Of a DNA stretch of 64,000 nucleotides, positions 42,815-51,160 are shown in pieces; the first letter of the stretch is position 1; each line of letters opens with the position of its first letter. The DNA comes from Amycolatopsis bartoniae (GTDB taxonomy: Bacteria > Actinomycetota > Actinomycetes > Mycobacteriales > Pseudonocardiaceae), in contig NZ_JACHWH010000001.1 in assembly GCF_014191255.1 (NCBI RefSeq), forward strand, positions 124,001-188,000, read 5' to 3'. Made by a program: the position numbers and the translations under genes. Under the pieces are notes generated by a model. That model saw nothing but the letters and a program-made list of their open reading frames with translations, did not search any database and was not told the DNA's origin.

Positions 42815-44788
42815 GGTCCCGCCGTCCGGCCAGTGCGAGGTCGGCGCGGTCGGCGTGCCGTTCTCACCGGGGTGCTGCACGGCCACCACGACGAAGTCGC
42901 TGGTGACCACCGGGCCGCACGTCTCGGCGCCGATCGGCACGGTGAGGAACTGCTTGACGTGGCCGCGCTCGGCGCCGGCGACGGGCACCGAGAACAGGCC
43001 GTCGTTGGAGCCGAGCGCGTTGCCGTCGGTGGAGATCCACAGGTTGCCGTACGGGTCGAACGCCACGTTGTCCGGGCAGGAGATCGGGCTGACCTGGTCC
43101 TTCGGGAAACCGCCGAAGTAGGTGTCCGCCGTCTTCGGGTCACCGCAGACCAGCAGCAGGCGCCACGCGAACTTCGTGGCCGCCGCGTCGCCGCGGGCCT
43201 CCTCCCACTCCAGCACGTGCCCGTTCTTGTTGCCGTTGCGCGGGTTCACCTCGTCCACGCCGGCCTTGCCCGCCGCACCGCGGTCGGTGTTGTTCGTCAG
43301 CGCGGCGTAGATGCGGCCGTTGACCGGGTTCGGCTCGATGTCCTCGGGCCGGTCCATCTTCGTCGCGCCCGCCTTGTCCGCGGCCAGCCGCGTGAAGACG
43401 TAGACCTCCTCGGCGGTGAAACCGTCCACAAAGGACTTGTTTCCGCTCACGAGCGGGATCCACTCGCCGGTGCCGTCGAACTCGCCGTCCTCGGGCAGCT
43501 TGCCACTGCCGTCGAACTCGCTCGCCGGGCTGTCCCCGGTGAACTTCGCGACGTACAGCGTGCCCTCGTCGAGCAGCGCCATGTTGTGGCGGCGGGCCAG
43601 CGCGCTGTTGCCGGGCTTGTACCTGCCCTTCGAGACGAACTTGTAGATGTAGTCGAAGCGCTCGTCGTCCCCGGAGTAGACGGCGACGCGGCCGTCCTTG
43701 GTGATCTTGACGTTGGCGGCCTCGTGCTTGAAGCGGCCCAGCGCGGTGTGCTTGACCGGCGTCGAGTGCGGGTCGTTGGGGTCGATCTCGACGACCCAGC
43801 CGAACCGGTTGGGCTCGTTGGGCTCCTGCGAGACGTCCCAGCGCTTGTCGAAGCGCTCCCACTTGCGGGTGCTGGTGCCGGTGCCGACGCCGTAGCGCTT
43901 GAGCCGTGCCTGCGTGACCGGGTCGGTCACCTTGTCGGAGTTGGCGAAGTACTGGTGGAAGTTCTCCTCGCCGGACAGCACGGTGCCCCACGGGGTCACG
44001 CCACCCGAGCAGTTGTTCTGTGTGCCGCGCACGCGGCGGCCCGTCCGGTCGGCGGAGGTCTTCAGGTACTTCGAGCCCGCCGCGGGACCGCGGACCTCGA
44101 ACTCGGTGTCCAGCGTGATGCGGCGCCCGTATCGGCTCGGCACCACCTTCAGCCCGCCGTGGCGGTCCTTCTCCACCTGCACCACGGAGAGCCCGTGCGC
44201 CGCCCACGCGACCTCGACCTGCTCGCGGGTCGGGTTCGCCTCGTCGTACTGGCCGGCGGGGAACATCTGGACCTCGGTCGTGTACTCGTGGTTCACGACC
44301 ATCAGCCAGCGGTCGTGCCCGTTCGGGATGAGACCGACGAAGTCGTTGTTGTAGCCGAACTGCTTGGCCTGCGCGGCCGCGGTCTGCTTCGCCGGGTCGA
44401 ACTTCGGCGCACCGGTCACCACCGGGTCCCCCCAGCGGATCACGACGTTCTGCCGGTAGCCGGGCGGCACGGTGAGCGCGTCGGCCCGGTTCGGCGCGAC
44501 GGGCGTGAAGTCCGTGCCCGGCACGGGACGACCCGGCCGGGTGAGCGCGACGGGGGAAGCGGCGGCCGGTGCGGTGGTCCCGGACAGCGCGGCGAACCCG
44601 CCCGCGGCGGCCGCCATCACGGCACCGGCCTTGAAGACCCCGCGGCGGGAGAGGACGTTCTTGGCGACGTCGCCGAAGTACTCGTTGTCGGAGGTGTTCG
44701 GCGCCTCGTGGGCACAGGCGTTGCCGCAGCGGTACTCGCAGGTCACCGACGATCTGCCGGAGTGCGCGAACAGGGGCAGAGACAGCAC
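42773..44788 (-). CDS. PhoX-family phosphatase (DUF839), Tat-exported
   Basis: A 671-residue secreted enzyme of the PhoX family, which uses iron and calcium to hydrolyse phosphate esters. The N-terminus has the conserved 'CEYRCGNAC' segment, then a twin-arginine signal 'SRRGVFKAG' at about 47-55 with a hydrophobic core 'AVMAAAAGGFAALSG'. The body carries 'NCSGGVTPWGTVLSGEENFHQYF' and 'MDRPEDIEPNPVNGRIYAALTNN', typical PhoX metal-site blocks. It likely serves phosphate scavenging. A possible PHO-box-like repeat lies upstream near 44850-44870. Confidence 0.93.
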   Translation of the reverse strand: MLSLPLFAHSGRSSVTCEYRCGNACAHEAPNTSDNEYFGDVAKNVLSRRGVFKAGAVMAAAAGGFAALSGTTAPAAASPVALTRPGRPVPGTDFTPVAPNRADALTVPPGYRQNVVIRWGDPVVTGAPKFDPAKQTAAAQAKQFGYNNDFVGLIPNGHDRWLMVVNHEYTTEVQMFPAGQYDEANPTREQVEVAWAAHGLSVVQVEKDRHGGLKVVPSRYGRRITLDTEFEVRGPAAGSKYLKTSADRTGRRVRGTQNNCSGGVTPWGTVLSGEENFHQYFANSDKVTDPVTQARLKRYGVGTGTSTRKWERFDKRWDVSQEPNEPNRFGWVVEIDPNDPHSTPVKHTALGRFKHEAANVKITKDGRVAVYSGDDERFDYIYKFVSKGRYKPGNSALARRHNMALLDEGTLYVAKFTGDSPASEFDGSGKLPEDGEFDGTGEWIPLVSGNKSFVDGFTAEEVYVFTRLAADKAGATKMDRPEDIEPNPVNGRIYAALTNNTDRGAAGKAGVDEVNPRNGNKNGHVLEWEEARGDAAATKFAWRLLLVCGDPKTADTYFGGFPKDQVSPISCPDNVAFDPYGNLWISTDGNALGSNDGLFSVPVAGAERGHVKQFLTVPIGAETCGPVVTSDFVVVAVQHPGENGTPTAPTSHWPDGGTSLARPAIASVWRD

Positions 44789-44872
44789 AGGGCCTCCATC
44801 ACTCAGTCAGGGGAACGCCCGTGACGGTAAGCGACGAAGGCCTAGTGCACTCAAACTGAAGGTAAACGAAGT

Positions 44873-46090
44873 CTAAAGCTCCTCGCCGATCAGTGCTGCT
44901 TCCTGTGGGACTTCGCGAGGATCCCTTGACTTCTCCTTGACGAACAGCAGCCCGCCCGCGATCACGCAGAGCACCGCCGCGACGAGGAACGGGGCGTGCT
45001 GCGAACCGAGCCAGTCGGCGACGTGCCCGACGAGGGTCGCGGCCACCGCGCCACCGAGCCAGCGGCAGAAGTTGTAGCCCGCGCTGGCCACCGGCCGCGG
45101 CGCGTCGCTGATCGACATCGCGGTGCCCGTGAACAGCGTGTTCAGCAGGCCCGAGATGAGCCCGGACACGATCACGCCGACCACGACGACCGGCTTGCTC
45201 GGCACCGCGAGCACCAGCATCAGCACCGCGTACCCGAGCACCGACACCGCGGTCGCGTGCCGCTCGCCGAGCCGGTGGGCCAGTTTCGGCGCCAGCACCA
45301 CGCCCGCGACCGCGACGCACAGGCCCCACCCGCAGAAGATGAGGCCGACCGCGACCGCGCCCCAGCCGAGCACGAACGGGGTCCACGCCAGCACGGTGAA
45401 GAACGCGGCGGTGTAGAGCGCCGAGCCGATCGACGTGCGCAGCAGGCCCTTGTGGGCCAGCGCCCGCAGCGGGTCGGACAGCCGGATCTTCGGCCGCTTC
45501 TCGTGCGCGTCGCGGTTCAGGAAGATCGAGCACAGCACCAGCGCCGCGGCCATCAGCACCGCGGTGCCGACGAACGGGCCGCGCCACGAGATGCTGCCCA
45601 ACAGCGCGCCGAGCAACGGCCCGACCGCGAGCCCGACCCCGAGCGCGGCTTCGTACAGCAGGATCGCGCCGGCCTGCCCGCCCGTGGCGGCACCGACGAT
45701 CACCGACAGCGCGGTCGCGATGAAGAACGCGTTGCCGAGACCCCACACCGCGCGCAGCGCGACGAGCTGGGTGATCGAGCCCGCGGCCGCACAGAACGCC
45801 GTCGCGAGAACGATCAGGACCAGTCCGGAGAGCACCGTGCGCTTGGGCCCGAACCGCGCGCTCGCGGCGCCGGTGACCAGCATGGCCAGCACCTGGACGC
45901 CGAGGTACGACGAGAACAGCAGCGTGACCTGCGACGCCGTGGCGTGCAGGCCGTCGGCGATGGACAGCAGGATGGGGTCGACCAGCCCGATGCCCATGAA
46001 CGCGATCACCGCCGCGAACGCGGTGATCCAGACCTGTTTGGGCTGGCCCTTCACCGCGTCGAGCAAGCTCCCATGAGCCTTACCGCTCAT
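44873..46090 (-). CDS. MFS transporter, probable drug exporter
   Basis: A 405-residue, 12-helix transporter with 'FMGIGLVDPILLSIADGLHATASQVTLLFSSYLGVQVLAMLVTGAASARFGPKRTVLSGL', the loop 2-3 motif A and helix 1 pattern of DHA1-type exporters. It starts at ATG 46090 inside the end of the marR gene (11-bp overlap), so it is cotranscribed with and very likely repressed by that MarR protein. The exported compound is unknown. Confidence 0.88.
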   Translation of the reverse strand: MSGKAHGSLLDAVKGQPKQVWITAFAAVIAFMGIGLVDPILLSIADGLHATASQVTLLFSSYLGVQVLAMLVTGAASARFGPKRTVLSGLVLIVLATAFCAAAGSITQLVALRAVWGLGNAFFIATALSVIVGAATGGQAGAILLYEAALGVGLAVGPLLGALLGSISWRGPFVGTAVLMAAALVLCSIFLNRDAHEKRPKIRLSDPLRALAHKGLLRTSIGSALYTAAFFTVLAWTPFVLGWGAVAVGLIFCGWGLCVAVAGVVLAPKLAHRLGERHATAVSVLGYAVLMLVLAVPSKPVVVVGVIVSGLISGLLNTLFTGTAMSISDAPRPVASAGYNFCRWLGGAVAATLVGHVADWLGSQHAPFLVAAVLCVIAGGLLFVKEKSRDPREVPQEAALIGEEL

Positions 46091-46535
46091 CCAGCAACTC
46101 CTCCTTCTTGGCTGGATCGATCAGCCTCCGCAGGGCCGGCAGCGCGGTGTCGATGGCCGCGCGCTCGGCCGGGTCCAGAGCGGCGAGGCGCTCCCGTAGG
46201 AACTCCTCGCGGGCGACGACGACCTCTTCGAGGTAGCGCCTGCCCGCGTCGGTCGCCTCGACGAGCACGGCGCGCCGGTCCTCGGGATCACCGGTCCTGG
46301 TGACCAGCCCGAGCCGTTCGAGGCGGCGCACCAGGTCGGTCATCGACGGCTGGCGTACGCCTTCGAGCTCGGCGAGCACGCTCATCCGGCGCGGCCCGCC
46401 GGTGACCAGCTCGGTCAGCACCGAACCCTGGGTGAGGGTCAGCTGGTGCTGGGGAGTGAGACGGCGAACCATGTAGTACAGGCGAAAGACGAGGGGGCGC
46501 AGTTCGTGCGCGAGCTCGTGCACTCCGGACTTCAC
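46080..46535 (-). CDS. MarR-family regulator
   Basis: A 151-residue MarR protein with 'LTLTQGSVLTELVTGGPRRMSVLAELEGVRQPSMTDLVRRLERLGLVTRTGDPEDRRAVLVEAT' as winged helix (about 34-98). GTG at 46535 is preceded by TAGACT (46542-46547, minus strand) ending 6 nt before it, so it is probably leaderless. The promoter is overlapped by an inverted repeat. It forms an operon with the MFS exporter, the classic self-repressed efflux arrangement. Confidence 0.9.
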   Translation of the reverse strand: MKSGVHELAHELRPLVFRLYYMVRRLTPQHQLTLTQGSVLTELVTGGPRRMSVLAELEGVRQPSMTDLVRRLERLGLVTRTGDPEDRRAVLVEATDAGRRYLEEVVVAREEFLRERLAALDPAERAAIDTALPALRRLIDPAKKEELLDER

Positions 46536-46549
46536 TTAGCTAGTCTAAG
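46535..46549. promoter_or_regulatory. Probable MarR operator
   Basis: CTTAG-CTAGT-CTAAG, 5-bp arms with a 5-bp spacer, covers the -10 hexamer and start codon of marR. Adjacent A/T-rich TTAG/CTAA half-sites continue to about 46563. Confidence 0.6.
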
Positions 46550-46623
46550 CAATATTAGTTAGGGTGTCGAAGTAATTCGACTCACAGGAAGGCCGCTTTT
46601 CGGACAGCGCTACCCTTCCCGCC

Positions 46624-47271
46624 GTGCCGACACCCTCGTTCCCCCCGGACACCCTCGACCCCGAGGGCACGCCGCTCTGGATCGCCGAACTGGCGAACGA
46701 CGACCCCAACCACGCCCTGCACGTCGTGCGCGGCCTCGAACCGGCCGAAGTGCTGGACGCACTGGGCGTCAAACCCCACCTGGTCCGCCCATGCGAGTTA
46801 CCGGCCGAGAAGCCGGACGAGTGGACCTCGCTGCCCGGCGCCGCCCTCGGCGTCAAACCGGGCACCGCCGCAGCACTGGTCGCCGGCCGCGTGGGCGAGT
46901 GGACCTTCGTCTACGACGACTCGGGGCACACCGTGTCCGACGAGGAGACGGTCGCGCTGTCCGTCGGCGGCCGGGCGGCGGCCACGAGCGTGTTCACCAT
47001 CAACGCGGACACCAGCCTCGTCTACGCCGTCGACGGGGAGGAGGTCGCGAACATCAACGGGGACAACCTCGACCTGGCGGAGGACCTGCCCGGCCTGCCA
47101 CCCGAGCTCCGCACGGCGTTCGAGGTCGCGGGCACAGTCGAACTGGACTACCTCGAACCGGGGGAGCCCGACTACGACATCCTGATGCGCGCGATATGCG
47201 CGCTGGCCGGGCTGACGTTCACCCCCGACGAGCTGCGGCGGCTCCCGCTACTGGGCGCGATCCTCGGTTGA
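46624..47271 (+). CDS. DUF6461-like hypothetical protein
   Basis: A 215-residue acidic protein. 'GEWTFVYDDSGHTVSDEETVALSVGGRAAATSVFTINADTSLVYAVDGEEVANING' resembles the DUF6461 core of actinomycetes (a beta-rich domain of unknown function); the assignment is tentative. TACCCT (46611-46616) ends 7 nt before the GTG. The HAD gene follows 19 bp later and may be read from the same or its own promoter. Confidence 0.65.
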   Translation: MPTPSFPPDTLDPEGTPLWIAELANDDPNHALHVVRGLEPAEVLDALGVKPHLVRPCELPAEKPDEWTSLPGAALGVKPGTAAALVAGRVGEWTFVYDDSGHTVSDEETVALSVGGRAAATSVFTINADTSLVYAVDGEEVANINGDNLDLAEDLPGLPPELRTAFEVAGTVELDYLEPGEPDYDILMRAICALAGLTFTPDELRRLPLLGAILG

Positions 47272-47290
47272 CGCCGGTACCGTGCCGGTC

Positions 47291-47926
47291 ATGGATGCGG
47301 TGGTGTTCGACCTCGACGGCGTGCTCGTCGACTCCGAGCGGACGTGGGACGAGGTGCGGCGGTCGGTCGTCGCGGAGCACGGCGGGCAGTGGACCGGCGA
47401 AGCGACCCGCGCGATGCAGGGGATGAGCACCCCGGAGTGGGCGCGCTACCTGGTGCACGACCTCGGCGCGAAGCTCACCCCCGAGCGGATCGCCGAGGTC
47501 GTGGTCGAGGAGATGGCCCGCCGTTACGCCGACGGGCCGCCGGTCCTGCCGGGCGCGGAGGACACCGTCCGCGCGGTGGGCGAGCGGTATCCCGTGGCGA
47601 TCGCCAGTTCGTCGCCACCGGTGCTGATCAGGGCTTTCCTGGAGGCCACCGGACTGACCGGGCTCGTCCGCGTCGCCGTGTCGAGCGAGCAGGTCGCTGC
47701 GGGCAAACCCGCGCCGGACGTCTACCTCCGTGCCGCCGAGCTGCTGGCCGTGCGACCGGAGACGTGCGCGGCGGTCGAGGACACCACCAACGGGCTGCGT
47801 TCGGCGCTCGCCGCGGGCATGGCCGTCTACGCCGTGCCGAACCCGCACTTCCCGCCCGACCCCGCAGTGCTCGCCGAGGTCGCGTTCGTGCTCGGCGATA
47901 TCTCGGAACTACCGGCCAAGCTCTAA
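47291..47926 (+). CDS. HAD-family phosphatase (beta-phosphoglucomutase-like)
   Basis: A 211-residue HAD hydrolase. Motif I 'VVFDLDGVLVDSE' at residues 4-16, motif II Ser in 'IASSSPP', motif III Lys in 'AAGKPAPDVYL', motif IV 'AVEDTTNGLRSA'. The helical cap places it in subfamily I with beta-phosphoglucomutases and sugar phosphatases. ATG at 47291 is preferred (TACCGT at 47278-47283 ends 7 nt before it); GTG at 47282 adds three codons. Its end overlaps the convergent TetR gene by 4 bp. Confidence 0.88.
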   Translation: MDAVVFDLDGVLVDSERTWDEVRRSVVAEHGGQWTGEATRAMQGMSTPEWARYLVHDLGAKLTPERIAEVVVEEMARRYADGPPVLPGAEDTVRAVGERYPVAIASSSPPVLIRAFLEATGLTGLVRVAVSSEQVAAGKPAPDVYLRAAELLAVRPETCAAVEDTTNGLRSALAAGMAVYAVPNPHFPPDPAVLAEVAFVLGDISELPAKL

Positions 47927-48573
47927 AAGCCGCGGTCGATCGCCCGCAACCGCCCGACGGGCTGCGGCTCCTCGCCTGACAACGTTGTCGCGGGCGGTGA
48001 CAACCCGTAGGTGCCGTACAACCACCGCCGCACTCGCTCGACCGGGTACTGCGGGCCGTAGACCACGGCCTTGTAGATGACCCCTTCGAGCACACTGCGC
48101 AGCATGACCTCTTCGAGCGCCGGATCCGCCGCGCCCCGCCGCTCGAACAACCCGCGCAGGTTGTCCTCCAGCTCCCGGAGCCGCTCCTCCTTGCGGGCCT
48201 CGACCTCGGCGAAGATCCGGTGCGTCGACGGCTGCACCACCAGTCCCAGGATCACGCCCTGCACCGGGAGGTTCCCGACCAGCCCGCGGAGCACGCCGTC
48301 GATGATCGCGGCCAGCCGCTCGTCCGGCGTCCCCGGTACGTCGATGATCGCGGCGACCCCGTCCAGGTAGGCGTCGACCAGCTCACCGACCAGCAGGTGC
48401 TTGTTCGGGAAGTAGTAGGACGCGAGGCCGCGGGACACCCCGGCCCGCCGCGTGATCTCCGTGATCGTCGCGCCGTGGTAGCCCTTCTCGGCGAACACCT
48501 GCAGAGCCGCGGCCAGGATCTTCTGCCGCGACTCCGCCCGCATCTCCTCGTTCAGGCTCGCCGACCGGGGCAC
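47923..48573 (-). CDS. TetR-family regulator
   Basis: A 216-residue TetR protein, helix-turn-helix about 15-60 ('ILAAALQVFAEKGYHGATITEITRRAGVSRGLASYYFPNKHLLVGEL'). The C-terminal part looks like TetR_C_6-type ligand domains ('VVQPSTHRIFAEVEARKEERLRELE', choline/BetI-like group). It starts at GTG 48573. The palindrome TGTACGTACA about 95 bp upstream is a possible operator. The neighbouring inositol synthase gene is on the same strand but upstream, so a regulatory link is unproven. Confidence 0.85.
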   Translation of the reverse strand: MPRSASLNEEMRAESRQKILAAALQVFAEKGYHGATITEITRRAGVSRGLASYYFPNKHLLVGELVDAYLDGVAAIIDVPGTPDERLAAIIDGVLRGLVGNLPVQGVILGLVVQPSTHRIFAEVEARKEERLRELEDNLRGLFERRGAADPALEEVMLRSVLEGVIYKAVVYGPQYPVERVRRWLYGTYGLSPPATTLSGEEPQPVGRLRAIDRGF

Positions 48574-48666
48574 CGCACTCCTTCACTGACGGAAAAAACC
48601 GGCGCTCGCCGGCAGACCCCCTCTTCACTGCCTGCCGGAGAGCACCGGAGCCCGGACCCGTTTGAC

Positions 48667-48676
48667 TGTACGTACA
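48667..48676. promoter_or_regulatory. Palindrome TGTACGTACA upstream of the TetR gene
   Basis: A perfect 10-bp palindrome inside TTTGACTGTACGTACATCC. It lies between the TetR gene and the ino1 stop. This is a typical core for a TetR operator. Confidence 0.5.
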
Positions 48677-48696
48677 TCCAGTGGACCAGGCCGCCG

Positions 48697-48729
48697 CCCT
48701 CCCCCGGCCGGGTGAGGACCGGGGGAGGG
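48697..48729 (-). terminator. Terminator hairpin of ino1
   Basis: CCCTCCCCCGG (48697-48707) pairs perfectly with CCGGGGGAGGG (48719-48729), 7 bp after the ino1 stop. No T-tract is present. Confidence 0.7.
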
Positions 48730-48735
48730 AGCGGG

Positions 48736-49827
48736 TCAGCGCTCGAGGTCGCCGCGGATGAACGCCTCGACGGAGTCGCGCGCCTGCGAGTCGTTGTACT
48801 GCTCCGGCGGCGACTTCATGAAGTAGGAGGAAGCGGACAGCAGCGGGCCACCGATGCCGCGGTCCAGCGCGATCTTCGCGGCACGGACGGCGTCGATGAT
48901 GATGCCCGCCGAGTTCGGCGAGTCCCACACCTCGAGCTTGTACTCCAGGTTCAGCGGCACGTCGCCGAACGCGCGACCCTCCAGCCGGACGTAGGCCCAC
49001 TTGCGGTCGTCGAGCCACTGCACGTAGTCCGACGGGCCGACGTGCACGTTGGCCTTGCCCATGTCGCGGTCGACCTGCGAGGTGACGGCCTGGGTCTTGG
49101 AGACCTTCTTGGACTCCAGCCGCTCCAGTTCCTTCATGTTCTTGAAGTCCATGTTGCCGCCCACGTTCAGCTGCATGGTGCGGTCGAGCTGGACGCCGCG
49201 GTCCTCGAACAGCTTCGCCAGCACGCGGTGCGTGATGGTGGCGCCGACCTGGGACTTGATGTCGTCACCGACGATCGGCAGGCCCGCGTCGGTGAACTTC
49301 TGCGCCCACTCCGGGTTGGAGGCGATGAACACCGGGATCGCGTTCACGAACGCCAGGCCCGCGTCGATCGCGCACTGCGCGTAGAACTTCTGGGCGGCCT
49401 CGGAACCCACCGGCAGGTACGACACGAGCACCTCGGCGCCCGACTCGCGCAGCGCGGCGACCACGTCGACCGGCTGCTCGTCGGACTCCTGGATGGTCTC
49501 CTGGTAGAACCGGCCCAGCCCGTCCATGGTGTGCCCGCGCTGCACCGGCACGCCCATCGGCGGCACGTCCGCGATCTTGATGGTGTTGTTCTCGCTGGCC
49601 AGGATCGCCTCGGACAGGTCACGCCCGACCTTCTTGGCGTCCACGTCGAACGCCGCGACGAACTCCACGTCCCGCACGTGGTAGGGGCCGAACCGCACGT
49701 GCATCAGGCCGGGGACCCGGGCGCTCTCGTCGGCGTCCCGGTAGTAGTGCACCCCCTGCACCAGTGATGCCGCGCAGTTGCCGACGCCAACGATGGCCAC
49801 CTTCACGCGGCCGCTGTTGTCGCCCAT
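48736..49827 (-). CDS. ino1: Inositol-3-phosphate synthase
   Basis: A 363-residue NAD-dependent enzyme converting glucose 6-phosphate to inositol 1-phosphate (L-myo-inositol 1-/1D-myo-inositol 3-phosphate), the first step to phosphatidylinositol and mycothiol in actinobacteria. '[18 protein letters not shown]' is the NAD loop; '[21 protein letters not shown]' and '[11 protein letters not shown]' are family blocks. ATG at 49827 has GAAGGAGAAA upstream. It follows padR on the same strand, as in mycobacteria. Confidence 0.97.
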   Translation of the reverse strand: MGDNSGRVKVAIVGVGNCAASLVQGVHYYRDADESARVPGLMHVRFGPYHVRDVEFVAAFDVDAKKVGRDLSEAILASENNTIKIADVPPMGVPVQRGHTMDGLGRFYQETIQESDEQPVDVVAALRESGAEVLVSYLPVGSEAAQKFYAQCAIDAGLAFVNAIPVFIASNPEWAQKFTDAGLPIVGDDIKSQVGATITHRVLAKLFEDRGVQLDRTMQLNVGGNMDFKNMKELERLESKKVSKTQAVTSQVDRDMGKANVHVGPSDYVQWLDDRKWAYVRLEGRAFGDVPLNLEYKLEVWDSPNSAGIIIDAVRAAKIALDRGIGGPLLSASSYFMKSPPEQYNDSQARDSVEAFIRGDLER

Positions 49828-49898
49828 GCCGGTTTCTCCTTCGGTCGTTTCTTGACAGGTCAGTGCTGCTCGTCCGCAGAAATGAGGGTGCGCGGCGG

Positions 49899-50462
49899 TC
49901 ATTTCTGCATGCCGCGCTGTTCGGCCTGCTCGTGCGCGATCAGCTCGTTGAGCCAGCGGACTTCGCGCTCACTGCTCTCCAGGCCGAGCCGGTGCAGCTC
50001 GCGCGTGTAGCGGTCGATCTTCTCCTCGGCTCTGGCCATGGCGGCCCGTAGACCTTCCCGGCGCTCCTCCACGCGCCGGCGCCGGCCCTCCAGGATGCGC
50101 ATCCGCACGTCCGCCGGGGTCCGGGAGAAGAACGCGAGGTGCACCCCGAAGCCTTCGTCGTCCCAGGTCTGGGGGCCGGCGTCGCCGAGCAGCTGGGCGA
50201 AGTGCTCCTTGCCTTCGGCAGTGAGCTTGTACACCCTCCTCGCGCGCCGGACCCTGCTCCTGGACTGTGGCTTCGCGTGCTCACCGACCTCATCGGCCTC
50301 CTCGACGATGAAGCCCGCCCGCTGCAGCCTCCGCAGAGTCGGATACAGCGAGCCGTAAGAGAACGTGCGGAACATGCCGAGCGTCTCGTGCAGTCGTTTG
50401 CGCAGCACGTACCCGTGCATCGGCGCCTCGTGCAGCAGCCCGAGTATGGCGAACTCCAGCAC
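49899..50462 (-). CDS. PadR-family regulator upstream of ino1
   Basis: A 187-residue PadR protein: winged helix '[51 protein letters not shown]' and a C-terminal dimerisation coiled coil with '[19 protein letters not shown]'. GTG at 50462 is chosen because GGAAGGGGG lies upstream and it gives the standard PadR start. It lies 71 bp upstream of ino1, the same order as in M. tuberculosis (Rv0047c-Rv0046c), so it probably controls its own operon. Confidence 0.9.
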   Translation of the reverse strand: MLEFAILGLLHEAPMHGYVLRKRLHETLGMFRTFSYGSLYPTLRRLQRAGFIVEEADEVGEHAKPQSRSRVRRARRVYKLTAEGKEHFAQLLGDAGPQTWDDEGFGVHLAFFSRTPADVRMRILEGRRRRVEERREGLRAAMARAEEKIDRYTRELHRLGLESSEREVRWLNELIAHEQAEQRGMQK

Positions 50463-50515
50463 GGTGCACCCCCTTCCGGGCGACAAACGACGGCATAACG
50501 TCAACCTAACGCCGG

Positions 50516-50534
50516 ATTATATCGGGCCGATACA
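50516..50534 (-). promoter_or_regulatory. padR-ino1 promoter with operator-like inverted repeat
   Basis: A consensus -10 TATAAT lies on the minus strand at 50516-50521. It is overlapped by TATATCGG-G-CCGATACA (50518-50534), an inverted repeat with one mismatch. The overlap suggests repression of the padR-ino1 transcript at this site. Confidence 0.6.
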
Positions 50535-50698
50535 TCGAAGTGGCGTAACTAACGATCCGGATCACCCGGGGTTCACCCGAAACGAGTGGTGAAGTTCACC
50601 GAGGAGTTATCGAACCGTCGGCGTGTTCCTCCACCCCGACGAGACCTTTCGGCAGAACAGCTCATGGCGACCGTACGCCGGGCACGTACTCTGTCCTC

Positions 50699-51097
50699 GT
50701 GCAGAAGCAGCGACACGTCGTGGACTACGGCTTGCAACGCCGCGCGTTGCTGACCGATTTCCGCGCCGGTCGCCTCGGTAGGAAGGACGTCTGCGACGCG
50801 GACCCGTACCTGCTCAGGGCGGCGAAGTTCCACGGAGAGCCGGCGCAGGCGGAGTGCCCGGTCTGCCTCTCCGCAAACCTGATGGAGGTCTCGTGGGTCT
50901 ACGGCGACGAGCTCAAGCACGTCGCCGGGTCGGCGAGGACCCCGGACGAGCTCTCCCGCATGGAGGGCCTGTTCGGTGAGTTCACCGTCCACGTCGTCGA
51001 GGTCTGCCGGGCGTGCCGATGGAACCACCTGGTGCTGTCGTACGTCCTGGGCACGGGAACACCACACGGCCCGACGAAGAGGACCGCCGGGCAGTGA
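50699..51097 (+). CDS. DUF5318 zinc-ribbon protein
   Basis: A 132-residue protein conserved next to ponA1 in actinobacteria. 'AECPVCLSANLMEVSWVYGDEL' and 'EVCRACRWNHLV' supply two C-x2-C pairs, probably one zinc site. 'QRRALLTDFRAGRLGRKDVCDADPYLLRAAKFHG' is the family's N-terminal block. Function is unknown. TACTCT (50687-50692) ends 6 nt before GTG 50699, so it is probably leaderless. The PBP gene follows 63 bp later. Confidence 0.88.
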   Translation: MQKQRHVVDYGLQRRALLTDFRAGRLGRKDVCDADPYLLRAAKFHGEPAQAECPVCLSANLMEVSWVYGDELKHVAGSARTPDELSRMEGLFGEFTVHVVEVCRACRWNHLVLSYVLGTGTPHGPTKRTAGQ

Positions 51098-51160
51098 CCG
51101 GAGGACAACCGTGACCGCACCAGCGGCGTACCCCGAACCGCCGTTCTGGGAGGCTCATCA

